Part shown: one piece after another, positions 11,041-22,486 of the stretch | Layout of the letters: each line of letters begins with the position of its first letter | Position numbering within the stretch: the first letter of the stretch is position 1 | Source: Acanthosepion esculentum | Lineage: Eukaryota > Mollusca > Cephalopoda > Sepiida > Sepiidae | NCBI GenBank assembly: GCA_964036315.1 | Contig: OZ038480.1 | Span: 7,955,203-8,019,202 of the forward strand | DNA length: 64,000 nt | Direction: 5' to 3' | Program-made: the position numbers and the translations under genes | Notes under the pieces: model-generated | Databases searched by the model: none | The model's input: the letters and a program-made list of their open reading frames with translations, nothing else | What the model was told of the DNA's origin: nothing

Positions 11041-11300
11041 AATACTGTATGTTGGTCTGCAGTTGGAGATTCGTCTCCAGCTGTGCTAGTCGAACTCTCT
11101 GCCTTCGGGCAGAGAGGAACCCACACGAGGCTATGCCGAAGAGCAGAGTCTCGTCTGGCGTGGTGGACAGCTACCCGACCCCGTTTTTTACGGGGTCTAC
11201 GGGAAATTTTTGCCCGAGCCTACGGGATCGGTACCCCCACATTAAATTCGGCCTTGTGCCATATCTGACCGCGTGGGTCGGTTGGTAAATATCCTTCGGA
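11041..11300 (+). ncRNA. GC-rich island of stable hairpins (structured RNA or retroelement 5' UTR)
   Basis: Four hairpins follow one another. 11060-11083 has a 10-bp stem around a TTCG loop. 11095-11116 has a perfect 9-bp stem (CTCTCTGCC/GGCAGAGAG) around TTCG. 11125-11154 has an 8-bp stem (ACGAGGCT/AGTCTCGT). 11174-11203 has CCCG/CGGG plus ACCCCG/CGGGGT around a T-rich loop. UUCG tetraloops on perfect stems are unlikely by chance in AT-rich DNA. The class is not recognised. It could be the structured 5' UTR of a LINE, an LTR segment or a genuine ncRNA. Overlapping 61-79-codon frames are probably by-products. Confidence 0.5.
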
Positions 11301-11395
11301 CTTTTTCTGCTTACCCGTCAACATGTAAGTCTCTCACGGAAAAACGCTTATCTCTTTTGGGAAACGCATGAACAATACATACATTAATATTTATT

Positions 11396-11398
<3 letters not shown>

Positions 11399-11446
<48 letters not shown>
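11399..11446. repeat. (TA)n microsatellite
   Basis: About 24 TA units. Confidence 0.95.
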
Positions 11447-11449
<3 letters not shown>

Positions 11450-11619
11450 TTCCTCTCGTTTCTTTTATTTATTTTAATGGACTCACATTCCGGGTCTGCC
11501 ATGTTGGTATTTTCAGGAGACATACGTGTTCTCTCAGCGCATACCGGCCTCCAGTAACATATAACCGAAGAAAGGTGGTGTGTGCATGGCCGGAATTTTG
11601 TGAAAAATTCCTACACACA

Positions 11620-11925
11620 TAAATATACAATAAATATACACTAAATATAAATATACAATAAATATACAATAAATATAAATATAAATATACAATATAAATA
11701 TACAATAAATATAAATATACAATATAAATATCCAATAAATTTAAATATACAATAAAAATATGCAATAGATATACAATAAATATACAATATAAATGTACAA
11801 TATAAATATACAATAAATATAAATATACAATATAAATATACAAAATAAATATACAATAAATATACAATAAATATACAATAAATATAAATATACAATATAA
11901 ATATACAATAAATATACAATATGAT
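11620..11925. repeat. AT-rich minisatellite
   Basis: Irregular tandem array built from AAATATACAAT-type words, with period shifts of about 11-17 bases. Frames of 60-130 codons across it are low-complexity artefacts. Confidence 0.85.
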
Positions 11926-12204
11926 CAAAATATTTATTGGCTGGATAATTGTTATATTATTTATTCATTCGGATGTAAGATGAAGAAAGAAGGAAAGAGT
12001 GCGAACAAAGGACAGAGTTTATTTAAGTCGTCTGGGTCGAAGAAAAGACAATCCTTCCACATTTCAAAATGGTTGAACGCCCTTCCCCCTCCCCCCAAAA
12101 AACTTAGTTGTTCTGGTTCACAATGTGTTAAGCTTTAGAAATGTAACTATAAAGAAATACCACTCGAGTTTAAATGTTTCTACACTTCTTAAATTTGCTT
12201 GCGT

Positions 12205-12490
12205 TATTTACATTATTCGAACTTTTATCCTCATCTTCATTGCCATATTCACCACGTTTCGGCCATTGTACGCACCGGCGTTCTTCAGGTGATTGAAATT
12301 TCGACTGAACCCTTTATTTCTTCCACCGGGGTAGACTGTTCTAGTTCCACATGCCACGCCTCTTCCAGATGTCTCAGTTATATCTCTTTAACTCAACTCT
12401 CCAAGTTTTGGTTCCCCACTGCTGTGGCCTGGTATTGAACTCACAACTCTTTGGATCTAGTCACAGGATCTAACCAACGTATTCATCCTC
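12205..12490 (-). repeat. tRNA-derived SINE copy
   Basis: On the minus strand the element starts with a tRNA-like head (12490-12420) containing a B-box-like GTGAGTTCAATACC. A body follows, then CACCTGAAGAACGCCGG, CCGAAACGTGG and the ATGAAGATGAGGATAA...CGAATAATGT tail. The same order occurs at 49425-49725 and 55740-56365, and the tail alone at 24476-24838 and 56590-56775. RNA polymerase III transcription of such SINEs is family knowledge. Confidence 0.75.
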
Positions 12491-13780
12491 TGGACAATGA
12501 GTCTTTGGGAATATGGCAATGAAGATGAGGATAACAGTCCGAATAATGAAAATAATGCGAGTAATCATAGTATCTCATCTCAGAGATATAGACAGATATT
12601 CTTAAATTTGTTTAACAATTGTAGCTTTCTTGGTGCTTTACACGTTTTACGTTCAAAACCATGTAAACTTGATGAATATTGGTATTATTATGTGCTTTAC
12701 CTTCATTCGACCATGTATATCGCTGTCTTGTTTGAATAGATCACCCACAATATTTCCAAGTTTTGCTACTGAATCCGAGTAACTTTAAATGGTTTCATAA
12801 CTTGATGAAATAATATTTTCCATGTTGTTACAAGTTGCAGCGTTTAAAGCCAAATTTTGAATACTGAATTTCATTTAAGTTCTTCCAACTCTGAAGACCG
12901 ACAAAATAAAATGCTCTATATCATTTTGTTAGGCCTTGTGTCCAACTTAAACTAAACTCAATTAATATCTAGAGCCAAAGTCAGGAGAAAGGATAGAGAA
13001 AAACAAATTATAACGTCATAATTTTTGCAAATATGGCTGAACAAAAGGAAAAAATAAACAGGATGGTGTTATGCAACAGATATAAAGAGATAATGCCTCA
13101 AAGATATGTCGAGGGGAAATATATACGGATATGGAACTAATACAATTTAAAATGATAAAAAAGATAAAAAAATATTAGTTTGTATATAAATTTCACAAAT
13201 ATTTATCTATTTCATTGACTATTGTATTTTCTTTCAGATATGCATCGATAAGGGATAATAAAAAAGATAGTGAAACAAAAAGCATTTTTGTTAAAATCTC
13301 AACAAAGATGTAAAAACACAATATCATATACAATTCTTGTCTTTTCGCCTTCAGTGATTCGATTTTGTTTTAGTCTGATCAACATTTTATCAAAACATTT
13401 TTAAACACATTTACAATCAATGTTTCTACAAATCCATACTACAGAGAAAAGTTCAGTCATCCAACAATATTTTAATCCAATCTAAACTTCATCAATTTTT
13501 TATTAGTATAATTTTTTATGTTTATCTCAGTCGATAATGAAGTGACGACCCGCTCAGTTCTTTTTATAATACAACCAAAATTTTAGCCACATGTTTTATT
13601 TATGCTTCTATCAGTCTTTGTTGCTGGTACAAGTGTCGTAATTTATAATGGTCAGTTTTATCAGCTGTGTTTAGTCTTGTTCGCCCTTAGTTAGTAATAC
13701 AATATTGAGGTCATAATTCCTGGTTGCTATAAATGTTATATAAAGTTGAGTAAACAGAAAGACCAAGAGAAAAGTTTTTT
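12491..13780. other. No gene recognised
   Basis: Long AT-rich stretch. An 80-codon frame at 12497-12739 begins within SINE-tail-like sequence and is not credible as a gene. Confidence 0.5.
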
Positions 13781-13784
13781 GCGA

Positions 13785-14213
13785 TGTCAACGAACACTCG
13801 TTTGACACTTTCGTAAATGCTCGTTGTATTAGAGACTTTGTAATCGTAGATACAACTATAATGACGCCGTTGAACAATACTGATGTCAGGCGCCTTCGAA
13901 CAGCACTCGCACTAATATTACTTGCTCGATAATCCTCGCTCGAATAGTAATCAGCGTATTGATTCGAATAGAGAATAGTGTAGAGAAGAGAATAGCGGTC
14001 CGTATAGTAATAGAGGATAGAGTAGAAAGTGGCGATCCGTATAGTAATAGAGGATAGACTAGGAATGCGATCAATTAGACACACGCTGCCTCTCATATAT
14101 GCGTTTCCTCTATGGTCACGTGGTCTACTTAATTCAATAATGGGATCGTTTGTGTTTGCTCACTGGCGATCTATGTTCAAACTCAAGTGTCGGCAGCGAC
14201 ACTTTATTCCTAT

Positions 14214-14219
<6 letters not shown>
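13785..14219. repeat. Direct repeat copy A, LTR-like
   Basis: About 435 bp, closely similar throughout to 14308-14772 (shared landmarks GCCGTTGAACAATACTG, GTATTGATTCGAATAGAGAA, ATCACGTGGTCTACTT-like and CCTATATAACA). It starts TGTCAACGA and ends ATAACA, so TGT...ACA could be LTR termini. It includes an internal double copy of a TCCGTATAGTAATAGAGGAT unit. No coding sequence lies between the two copies, so a tandem duplication is equally possible. Confidence 0.6.
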
Positions 14220-14250
<31 letters not shown>

Positions 14251-14307
14251 TACAGGTAATAGATCCGATTTTTGCTGTATAATATATATATATATATATA
14301 TTTCTGA
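14220..14307. repeat. (CA)n and (TA)n microsatellites between direct repeats
   Basis: A (CA)n run at about 14218-14246 and a short (TA)n run at about 14281-14300 separate the two 0.44-kb repeats. Confidence 0.9.
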
Positions 14308-14772
14308 TGTCAACGAAGACTTATTGCCACTTTTGTAATGCCAACGAATACTCGTTGTCGCTTTCGTAATGCTCATTGTAGTAGAGACTTTGTAATCGCA
14401 GATACAACTTATAGTAACGCCGTTGAACAATACTGGTGTCAGACGCCTTCGAATAGCACTGGCACTAATAGTACTTGCTCGATAATACTCGCTCGAATAG
14501 TAATCAACGTATTGATTCGAATAGAGAACAGTGTAGAGAAGAGAATAGGTGTCCGTATAGTAATAGAGGATAGAGTAGAAATCGTGATCCGTATAGTAAT
14601 AGGGGATAGACTGGGAATAGCGATCAATTAGACGTCACGCGACTTTCTACCTATGCGTTTCTCTATGATCACGTGGTCTACTTTATTCAATAATGTGATC
14701 GCCTGTGTTTCCTCACTGGCAATGTATGTTCAAACTCAAGTCTCGTCAACGACACTTTATCCCTATATAACA
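14308..14772. repeat. Direct repeat copy B, LTR-like
   Basis: Second copy of the 13785-14219 repeat. It starts TGTCAACGA and ends CCTATATAACA, with small indels, including a partial duplication of the first 40 bases near 14308-14370. Confidence 0.6.
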
Positions 14773-14779
14773 AAAATGC

Positions 14780-15430
14780 AAACTAAACTTTTACTTACAT
14801 TACGCACCAAAGCTTTCTTTTCATATGGGCAGCATGCGAAAGTTACGTTAAATAAAAAAAAAACCTGTTTATTAAAAGTGTTCTAAGAGAATGATATGTT
14901 TTTAAGAAATTTTTGTGTGTAATGGATTCAAATAATAATTATATTATTGATAGTGATTGGTATGAAATAGGTTTTGTGTTGAGTAGCTTAGACACATGGG
15001 ATCTCTAAACATATACTGTTGACCATTTTTCATTTCGCTGGTTAAACTCAGTGTTCAACTAGTAATTTGACTAGCTTAAAAATGTGATCTGCATTTTTTC
15101 ATTGTTTCACCGATTTGAATTTATTTACTTTTTTTACAATTATTTTAAGGTGGTTTCTTTTTATTTGATATTCATAAACGTCTGTGTTGACTTTTGGTTG
15201 TTGCTTGTATATAAACCGTAGAAAATATCTATTTCGTTGATCTATTATTTCGAAATCCAACCTTTAAAAAATAACATCAGATAATCTGATCAACTGGCTT
15301 ATTCAGTTCCTCGGATTTGGAACAGTAGCAGCATTAATTTTTTGTTTCTTACTGGGTTTGAAGAGGTTTCACTTGTGATAAAAAGAATTTTTCTTTTAGA
15401 AATTATAAAAGAAGAATTAAGAATAGAGAA
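14780..15430. other. No gene recognised
   Basis: AT-rich, with no supported feature. Confidence 0.5.
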
Positions 15431-15431
15431 C

Positions 15432-15608
15432 CTAATAAATTGGGATGCAGAAATATTTAATCGTCTTCTGTTCCTGTTGCTTCTCTTCGTTTTTCTGTTG
15501 AATTTCTAATTGTTCTTCTTCGAGCCTAGTCTGTCTTTCCTCATTTTTTTGTTGCTGCTCGAATTGCATTTTCATTAGTTCCAATATTGTTGCCTTAAAG
15601 TCTTCCAT
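15432..15608 (-). pseudogene. Gypsy gag N-terminus (58 codons)
   Basis: A short open frame starts at the ATG at 15608 and reads MEDFKATILELMKMQFEQQQ followed by a strongly Glu/Gln/Lys-rich, probably coiled-coil stretch to the stop at 15432. It lies downstream of the LTR and leader on the same strand, where Gypsy gag is expected to start. Only the amino-terminal part remains, and the DNA beyond 15432 shows no gag or pol. Assignment to gag rests on position and on the Gln/Glu-rich composition rather than a domain. The family appears to be the one whose fragment sits at 5244-5752, because the LTR ends agree. Confidence 0.6.
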
Positions 15609-15914
15609 GTTTACAGCGTAATTTTGTGTAACGATTTTTCTTTTTTTCTCAGTGTAGACTTCAGGTCTTTGTCGCCTGTTGTTCTGGAACCTTACTACGA
15701 AAAGATTTTCCTGCGTAGAATTCGATTCTGTTCTGGCTGACAGGTAAAATTCGTGTCTTCGTTACCACTGTTAAGGTTGGTGTCCAAAAAAATTTTTTCT
15801 TTTTTTTTTTCTTCGCGTAGAACTTGTTTTTTTTTCAATACCTCCGTCGCCTCTGTTATGTTTTTTTTTAGATTCTCCGCGTAGAATTCGTTTCTTCAAT
15901 ATCCTCGTCGCCAC
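15609..15914 (-). other. Gypsy leader with triplicated primer-site-like unit
   Basis: Directly after the LTR (minus strand) comes GTGGCGACGAGGATATTG, in the position of a primer-binding site, followed by GAATTCTACGCGGAGAAT. Diverged copies of the same block recur twice further into the leader (about 15855-15800 and 15780-15710), so the unit is present about three times before the gag ATG. Confidence 0.55.
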
Positions 15915-16159
15915 TGTTATGGTCCAGGTTAGGACTAAGGAAGAACAACACGAACACAAGAGTAGAAATAACGAAGATATATTACACGGAATAATAATAC
16001 AAGATGTGGAAGGTGTTAGTATGACTGTCAGTCTGGTTTGGAGTGAACTACTATCGGCTGGACTCGAGTCGTCTCTCTCTCTCTCTCCCTCTTGAGAGGC
16101 GTATTATACATAGTGTTAGGAAGAGTTCATTCTGTAGTTATAGGTAAGGACCCATAACA
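15915..16159 (-). mobile_element. Gypsy LTR (5' LTR of a minus-strand element)
   Basis: 245 bp bounded by complementary ends, TGTTATGGTCC at 15915 and GGACCCATAACA ending at 16159, giving the TG...CA termini of an LTR. It contains a CT-rich microsatellite near 16075-16095. It is followed (minus strand) by a leader and gag start. The matching 3' LTR was not found nearby, but the same terminal sequence occurs at 5244. Confidence 0.7.
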
Positions 16160-16279
16160 AATCGGATGGATAGAAAAGAAAACAATTCATTCTGAAATGG
16201 ATGTGCATTGAATAACAAAAGATTTGGCACAGAAAATAACATAAATTCAGTTCGATTCACTGTTGTATTTATTTATAGT

Positions 16280-16860
16280 TTCTTCTATGTGCCGCGTACC
16301 TCCAGGACTTCGTCAATCATGGCTCTCCACAACTTCACGTTCTTTGGAGCTCGTAGCATGTCTTTTTGCTATCTCTCTTTGTGTTCTGTCAACCATTTAC
16401 ACAAACCGTCTAGGTAGGTAATTCGATGCTTTCCCTTCTCTTTTGTCTTCAGTACCTCCTGTAAGTGTCAAATTCTCCAAACCTTCTTTCCTTATTATAT
16501 GCCTTAGAAATTTCAATTGTCTCTTTCTGATTCGAAGTAGAAGTGACCTTTTTGTTTCCATCCTTAAAATTTTGCCGTTGCTCACATGTTACATCCATGC
16601 TATTCTCAGGATCCTTCTGTAGAGCCACATCTATGTTGCCTCAAATTTCTTCTTCATCTATGAGGAGATTATTCAGCATTCACTGCCATATAGGAGAATT
16701 AATATTTCATAGAGGTTCAGAAATCTTTTTTTTGTTTGTAATGAAATATTCTCGTTTCCTAATACTTTGCTTAGTTTTTGGAAGGCATCTTTCGCTATTC
16801 TTATACGCTTTCAGTGCTGTCTTTTCTGTCGTCTGTTAAAACACTACCTTGATATTTAAA
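16280..16860 (-). pseudogene. AP-endonuclease-type LINE, ORF2 C-terminal remnant
   Basis: On the minus strand 16585-16397 encodes a string of the type found after the RT domain of RTE-like LINEs: RKRQLKFLRHIIRKEGLENL, then TGGTEDKREG and YLPRRFV. An adjacent frame continues MVDRTQREIAKRHATSS and, towards 16280, a VVESHD / PGGTRH ending. Stops and frameshifts are present. This is the 3' part of a 5'-truncated, inactive LINE. The clade (RTE-like) is a judgement from the motif style. Confidence 0.6.
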
Positions 16861-18110
16861 TCGCTTGATTTTGTTGCTTTTATTTCCTAGTTTCCATCCT
16901 AGCCTCTTTCTTTTACGTTAGAAGTTGCTTCATTCAATAAAAAAAAGTAATTAAACATAATACTGCTGTTTAATGCCCGTTCTCCAAATTAGTTATTGTA
17001 CTTGAAACTAGAAAAAGCCATAAAAATCATCACAAAGGAAAAAAAAATCTGTTTAAATTGGAATACACTGACATAATCGATGGCCGGTCGTAATGCAACG
17101 CAAACCAGATGTGGTTAATTCAATACTTTTTTGATTAGCAGAGAGCAAAAATAAACTTCAATTCTTGCCCGTTTAACGCCTCCGTTTCGCACCATTTTTT
17201 TGCCTTTCTACGTGTGTCAACTTCCATCTTACACTCTTTCTCTCGCCATCTTTTTTTTCCCTATTTATCCCTGTCTTTTCTTCTTCTAGATGTTATTGTG
17301 GCAAACACACGCGTTGAGATAGACTTTTTCATTTATCTCTGCATCATTCAGACAGATGATGAGTGGATGAAAACAAACAAATACCAAACCAATATCTTAA
17401 GATATATCCTTATTTTAATCAGCCAATCGCTAGGAACGATGTTTCTTTTATCCATTCGTGTTAGCGCTTGCACTTGGCGAAATCATTTCACCCTCACATT
17501 GATGCCAATAAACTTAACAACATTTACAAAATTAAGTCATAAAATGATACTTTGCTTGATCTTGCATTTCAATGAAAAAATTATCGATTCACATAATTCT
17601 ACGGCGTCTCTTGAAACGTCACGCTTGTAAATACTGCCTCTGTTTTTTTTATTCATTGAACAATGAACGATGTGTTCAGCAAAGTGTTTCTTTAGCACTT
17701 TTGAAAATTACAATTTTTTTTAGAAAAATCTCTTAAAATCCGTCTAATGTTAGTATCTTTGTTGATACTAAACAGGTACAAAATGAATATGCAAACGACA
17801 CAAACATCTATATCTATATATATATTTTCAACTTCCTATTTAAACATCTTATTTATCAGCTTTTTTATGGAGGGAAAAGTGAATTGAAAGCTGACGAATA
17901 TCCTTATTATATTTATTTATATTCTTTCTGAAGAAATTGGCACTTACGATATCACTTACCAAGACACGAAAATTAAAATTTAATTGCAATGATTAAATAA
18001 TGAAAGTTAAAAATTAAAATCAGTTATCAATAGTGAACTACGTTTGTTAAAACAAATAATAAAATGGTAAAATTTGAATGTTAGAAACAGTAACTAAATT
18101 TGATATTTGG
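16861..18110. other. No gene recognised
   Basis: AT-rich. A 138-codon frame at 17214-17630 is hydrophobic and low in information. I do not recognise it and do not call it a gene. Confidence 0.5.
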
Positions 18111-18120
18111 AACCTAGTCT

Positions 18121-18470
18121 ATGGTTGGTCCTGATCTGGCATCTCGTCTGCAGTCACTCTCTCACAGACGTGCTGAGGCTCCCCTCTATCTTTTCTACAA
18201 GTATTTTCATGGAAACTGCCCTGACGAGCTACTTTCACTGATTCCCAAATTGCATGAATTTAAGTATGCTACTAGGTTGGTATTTCAGTCCCACCATTTC
18301 ACTGTCGAAACGACTAAATGTAACCATCTCTTCTACTTCAACAGCTTCTTATCACGCACCTCCCGTCAGTGGAACTCCCTCCCCATCACTTGCTTCCCTG
18401 ATAGCTATAATCTTCAAATATTCAAATGTAATGTCAATCGCCATCTTCTGATGCCTTGACCTTGATCCCT
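18121..18470 (+). pseudogene. Non-LTR retrotransposon ORF C-terminus
   Basis: An open frame of 112 codons (18121-18459) ends in a stop and has the features of the conserved C-terminal tail of CR1/jockey-like LINE proteins: LQSLSHRRAEAPLYLFYKYF, HGNCPDELL, a SHHFTVE box, LSRTSRQWNSLP, CFPDSYNLQIFKCNVNRHLL. The RT domain itself is missing. The 112 codons are uninterrupted, so this fragment is younger than its neighbours. The exact clade is uncertain. Confidence 0.65.
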
Positions 18471-19072
18471 GTCCTTCTCTCTATCCTTTTCCAAAAAAGA
18501 AAACCTCCTCTTTACTCTTACTCTCTTTAACCCCTTGCGTACTAGTGGCAGTCCTGCCTTGCCTGGGGCGAACTGCTTAAAAAAAATACAAGTGTTATTA
18601 AATTAAACCGACCAATCTGTCAGTTTAAGTTTTTATTGTATTTTTCTAATTTTCGAATAAGTTGTAGATTGGGATAAAAAAGTGAAGGTTTTATTGAAAG
18701 TGAAGGTTTTATTCTGTGTTGTGCATTTTCGACTATTTCACGCATTATCACGAACAGCATGTCATCAGTGTATGGGACCAGATTTTTTTGACTCAATCAT
18801 AGCATTTTTAAGAGCGTTGTATTGTAATGTCTAAAGTAACGTCCTGTACAACGGTCGAAGGGAAAATCATGTATCGAATATCGATACGTATTATTGAAAT
18901 TATGCCAGAGTATTAAATATTTTGTACTTTTATTAAACATTGTATACGCACTTCAAGATACCGTCAGAGAAAGAGATTAATACTGGTTGGTTCTTATACA
19001 AAACCATGGCTCCTATAACTTTTAGACTTTCTTTTCAGTGAGTGCCATAATAGTCTACCTTGACAGACGTTG
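18471..19072. other. No gene recognised
   Basis: The first part may be the 3' UTR of the LINE fragment. The remainder is AT-rich without a supported feature. Confidence 0.45.
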
Positions 19073-19077
19073 CGTAT

Positions 19078-19126
19078 TGTAGTGAAAACAGAAGGCCCGA
19101 ATAAAATTAAAGATAAGCTTTATTCC
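19078..19126 (-). mobile_element. LTR, left piece of a split copy
   Basis: TGTAGTGAAAACAG through GCTTTATTCC matches the first 48 bases or so of the intact LTR at 24111-24263. It stops at TTATTCC (19120-19126), which recurs at 22601-22607, where the rest of the LTR resumes. The two pieces together make about 155 bp, the length of the intact LTR. Confidence 0.85.
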
Positions 19127-19913
19127 GCTTATATTTATATCTGATAGTACAGAAATTGTGGCACATGGACGGGGGGAGAAAAAGGGAAGGGCTGTCCTAG
19201 TCAATCCGACTCGCGACCCATTTATTCATGATAATTTACTCATTCACCATAAGAATTTATCCACTACCTCTCAGTCCGCAGGGGGACCTACAAAACACCC
19301 CATGTCATACAAATTTCAATGTTTATGTATATAAATAAAAATCTCATGATTCATGAAATGATGGGGGAGGGGAGATGAACCCAGAAAACAAACTCAAAAT
19401 GTAAACCAAAGATAAAACAAAATCAAAGCGATGTTAGTAGGAACTGTCCACCCCTCAAAATAATAAGAGTGGCAACTGTATCCTGCCAGTAGACTGAATC
19501 AAGCAGCACATTCTCTAATGGAATGGGTAGGGTAAAATAAATAACGGAAACACAAAGGCTGATCCAGCCGAGATAAAAACAGGGGACAACAAAAAACTGG
19601 GGATGTTGGGAATCTCGACATGGGTCATAACAAAAAAGAATTGCCGGGAACAACACTTATATTCATTAATTAAGAAAACAAAATAGTGCTAACTTAACCA
19701 GGTTCACAGGAAACCGCCCCGTTGAATCAAGGGAACTTAGAAGAGAAAATCAAGGCTATCCCCGTCCACACGAACCAGACTCGCCTCAGTCACCCACCAT
19801 TCGTTGAAATCTCTCGAAGTCAAACGCTTCCTATTAGATCTGAATTTTACCCTAAGCTGATGCTTAAAGAAAATAACCCGATCCTGATACGAAAACCGTT
19901 CATTTCGCAAGAT

Positions 19914-20895
19914 TCACTCATTTTGCGACGTCCACTTTACCAACGTAAAAAACACCACCGCTTTACCCCAGTGCTGAGGGCAACACATTATCACGCGCAT
20001 ACGTGAGATCAATGGACACGAGCTGTGCTCAGGAGCGATACGAGCCGTCAACTCGCCGACATAATCCCAGAAGGGGCGCAGCTGAGGACAAAGGTAGAAA
20101 GCGTGCACAACCGTTTCCTCTAAACCAAGATTACACCGATGACAGTCTGGTAAATCTCCCTCGCCCCATTTGAAGAATACGTCATTGAGAGGTAGAACGT
20201 TCCAAATTAATCGCCAGCTAAGCGAAAAATCAGAGTTGCTGAGATAATCCGCCGCTGACAACCAAGACCACAAGGAGCGCAACTCTGATGCCGACAAGTC
20301 GAGCCGGTCGCATAGAAGATCCTTCGCGACCCCCTCCACTAATTCATGATACAATAATATCCGAGGCCGAGAAAGGACATTGGACCGAGGAATGACCTTC
20401 AAGACCGACCGAGACTCGCTGAGGAAAATCGACAAATTTCCTCGACCGCTACGGCGCTTACCCCAAGAAATGGAAAGAGTGAGGTAAGGCTAGGTCTGGC
20501 GTCCCTAACACACCGCGCCATAATCGAGCCTTCCGTCAAAACGCGGTGTAGGAAAGCCAGCCTTGAGGCATGGCGATGACTCGCCAAGTGTAGCAATCCC
20601 AGCCCCCCCATGGCACGGACGCTGGATCCAATGTTTGCAACCACCGTACAAGAGCGTGATCAACAAACGCTCGATCGCCTCCATACGTGCAAAGAGGAAG
20701 TACAGCCAAGCGGTATGGATAAGGGGCAAGACGTAAGTGGCACACGCCTCAGCCCTACCCTTGAAAACCAACCTTCTTCGGAACCAAGTTTGGACCGAAG
20801 CTCCTGTACTTCTAACCAATTCTTCTTCAGTTGGAGTCCGGGCCCGAACCACACTCCAAAAATGCGGAATGGTTCACCAGTCCAACTAAAGAGCC
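19914..20895 (-). pseudogene. LINE ORF2 C-terminus with zinc-binding tail
   Basis: Three overlapping minus-strand frames (20854-20505, 20644-20399, 20435-19914) encode VWFGPGLQLKKNWLEV-like sequence, RRRLVFKGRAEACATYVLPL and a Trp-rich segment. The LINE C-terminal zinc motif DCHRCNLGLEETVVHAFYLC (C-x2-C-x10-H-x4-C) follows, near 20150-20090. This region lies after the RT domain in Tx1/I-like LINEs. Two frameshifts separate the pieces. The RT itself is absent, since the sequence upstream of 20895 belongs to a Gypsy element. Confidence 0.7.
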
Positions 20896-22110
20896 CCGTA
20901 CTTTAACATTATCTATGTACGCAACAGTACCCTTCAATTTTCCCTTGGAGATGATTTCATCTATAACCGTCAGAAAACTAACCACGCCATTTGTCATTCC
21001 AAAAGGAATTCAGCGGAACTGGTATAGCCAACCGCAGGCTTCGAATGCTCGAAAGGACTTATCCTCTGGCTTGAGGAGTACTTGATGGTAGGCACTTCTG
21101 AGGTCTAAAGTACTGAAAATGTGGTATTTAGAAATGTTAGAAATCATTTCGTCAATGCAGGACAGCTGGTAGGCATCAAATAATGTGTATCTGTTGATAG
21201 TCTGAGACTAGTTAATCCTTTTCTTGTGATATTTGGTGGCTATTAGAAGGACTTGGGATCGCCATAGAAATTCACTTGACTATAATTCCTTCTTTAAGCA
21301 GAGTCTTGTTACATCTGCTGCAATGAATTGTTTGTCGTCTTGACTATAGTGTCTTGCTTTTACTGCAACCGGTTTGCAATCAGGGGACAAATTTGTAAAA
21401 AGTGACGGGTAGCACACTTTAGCAGCTGGTTGTCCGCATACGTTTAGGGCCGGTTTAGGCCCCCTTATAAGGGATTTCAACACAGGAATGTTGCCTTCGG
21501 AAACTGTGACCTGAAATAATCTCGCAGCAGAGGTTTTTCATCACACATAATTTGATCCCTTGATAGGAATTTCCTTTTAGTTTCAGATTAACCATGCAAT
21601 ATCCAGTTACATGGGAAGACAAAGACAAATTTGTTATCGCTACTTGACTGGAAGAAAGAAAAATTTTCCATTTGTTCGCTTTCATGATACTGGCATTGAT
21701 AAAACTTTCGGAACTACTTTTATCAATAAGGGCATGGACAGGCAATTCGTTTATTTTAACGTTCAAAATAGGCAGTCATGGAATGCAGCTGATATTGTAA
21801 TTGGAGCACTTTTTGTGAAGAAACTGACCGACAGACTATCGAAAAGTGTCCCAACACTTGTGGCATTTAATGTCTCGAGTCGAACAGGAATGTCTACGAG
21901 ACAACAATAGTAGCATTTGGATCCAGCTGAGTCGGCAGTAATAAGTTGTTCATGGTTGTCCGAAGAGAGTGTAGGAGTACCTTGAACAATGGAAGAATTT
22001 TGAACGTTAAGAGGTGGAGCAGAATCTTGAGAATTTGAGGAGAAAGTCAAAGCAAGAGAATATTGGAAATGGGGAGGGTCAGAAATGGCAGCACCCAAAA
22101 CCTCAGGTTC
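20895..22110 (-). pseudogene. Gypsy (CsRn1-like) gag end, protease and RT start
   Basis: The minus strand encodes, in order: gag end with two zinc-knuckle-like blocks in different frames (CYYC near 21920, CHKC near 21870); an aspartic protease region (21766-21455) in which the active site reads ALIDKSSSESFIN, so the expected D-[ST]-G is lost; a linker; and the RT fingers and palm (about 21400-20900: LFTNLSPDCKP, FSTLDLRSAYHQV and YIDN at 20920-20909 where YxDD is usual). RNase H and integrase are absent because the sequence passes into LINE DNA at about 20895. Frameshifts and the damaged protease make it inactive. The CsRn1-like label is from memory of motif style. Confidence 0.75.
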
Positions 22111-22486
22111 TGAATAGAAGACAGCTTGCTTCTGGACCACGTCTAACGTCAGGGCTTGTTCCTGCTGCCAGCAGGAGGTCCCACATGGCATTGGACCTTC
22201 GGGTCAAAACCTTGGCCCCGGTGTTCAAAGCCTTTACGGCTTCTTCCAGGGTCTCCCCGCTGAGGGCCATGAATTTTCTGACCATCGACAGGTAGATTGT
22301 TGTGGATGCCACTGTCTCCATAACAGAAGATATCGGCAAAAGTTCATTTTTTGCGATGGCGTCCTTGTATTCATCTCGCAATTTCTTATTGTATTCCGGT
22401 CTTTTTTTTGGCCTTTATGCCACCCATACTAATGGGGCAGTGGATGTGCTGGCCAATGGGTCTTTTTCCTGGGTCACCTCTGCCAT
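22103..22486 (-). pseudogene. LINE ORF1 N-terminal region
   Basis: Starts at the ATG at 22486 (MAEVTQEKDPLASTSTAPLV), has an in-frame stop after 22 codons, then continues open with RPKKRPEYNKKLRDEYKDAI and SGETLEEAVKALNTGAKVLT to about 22110, where it becomes Gypsy gag. The lysine-rich start and helical segment fit ORF1 of a Tx1-like LINE, although the family is not certain. About 110 bases of 5' leader precede it, up to the TTATTCC duplication, so the 5' end of the LINE may be nearly complete even though its middle is missing. Confidence 0.55.

Noticed and set aside
11049..11288. 61-79-codon frames in the GC-rich island
   Set aside because: Better explained by RNA-level structure (perfect hairpins); translations have no known motif.
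17214..17630. 138-codon open frame as a host gene
   Set aside because: Hydrophobic, AT-driven composition, no recognisable motif, no splice or promoter context.
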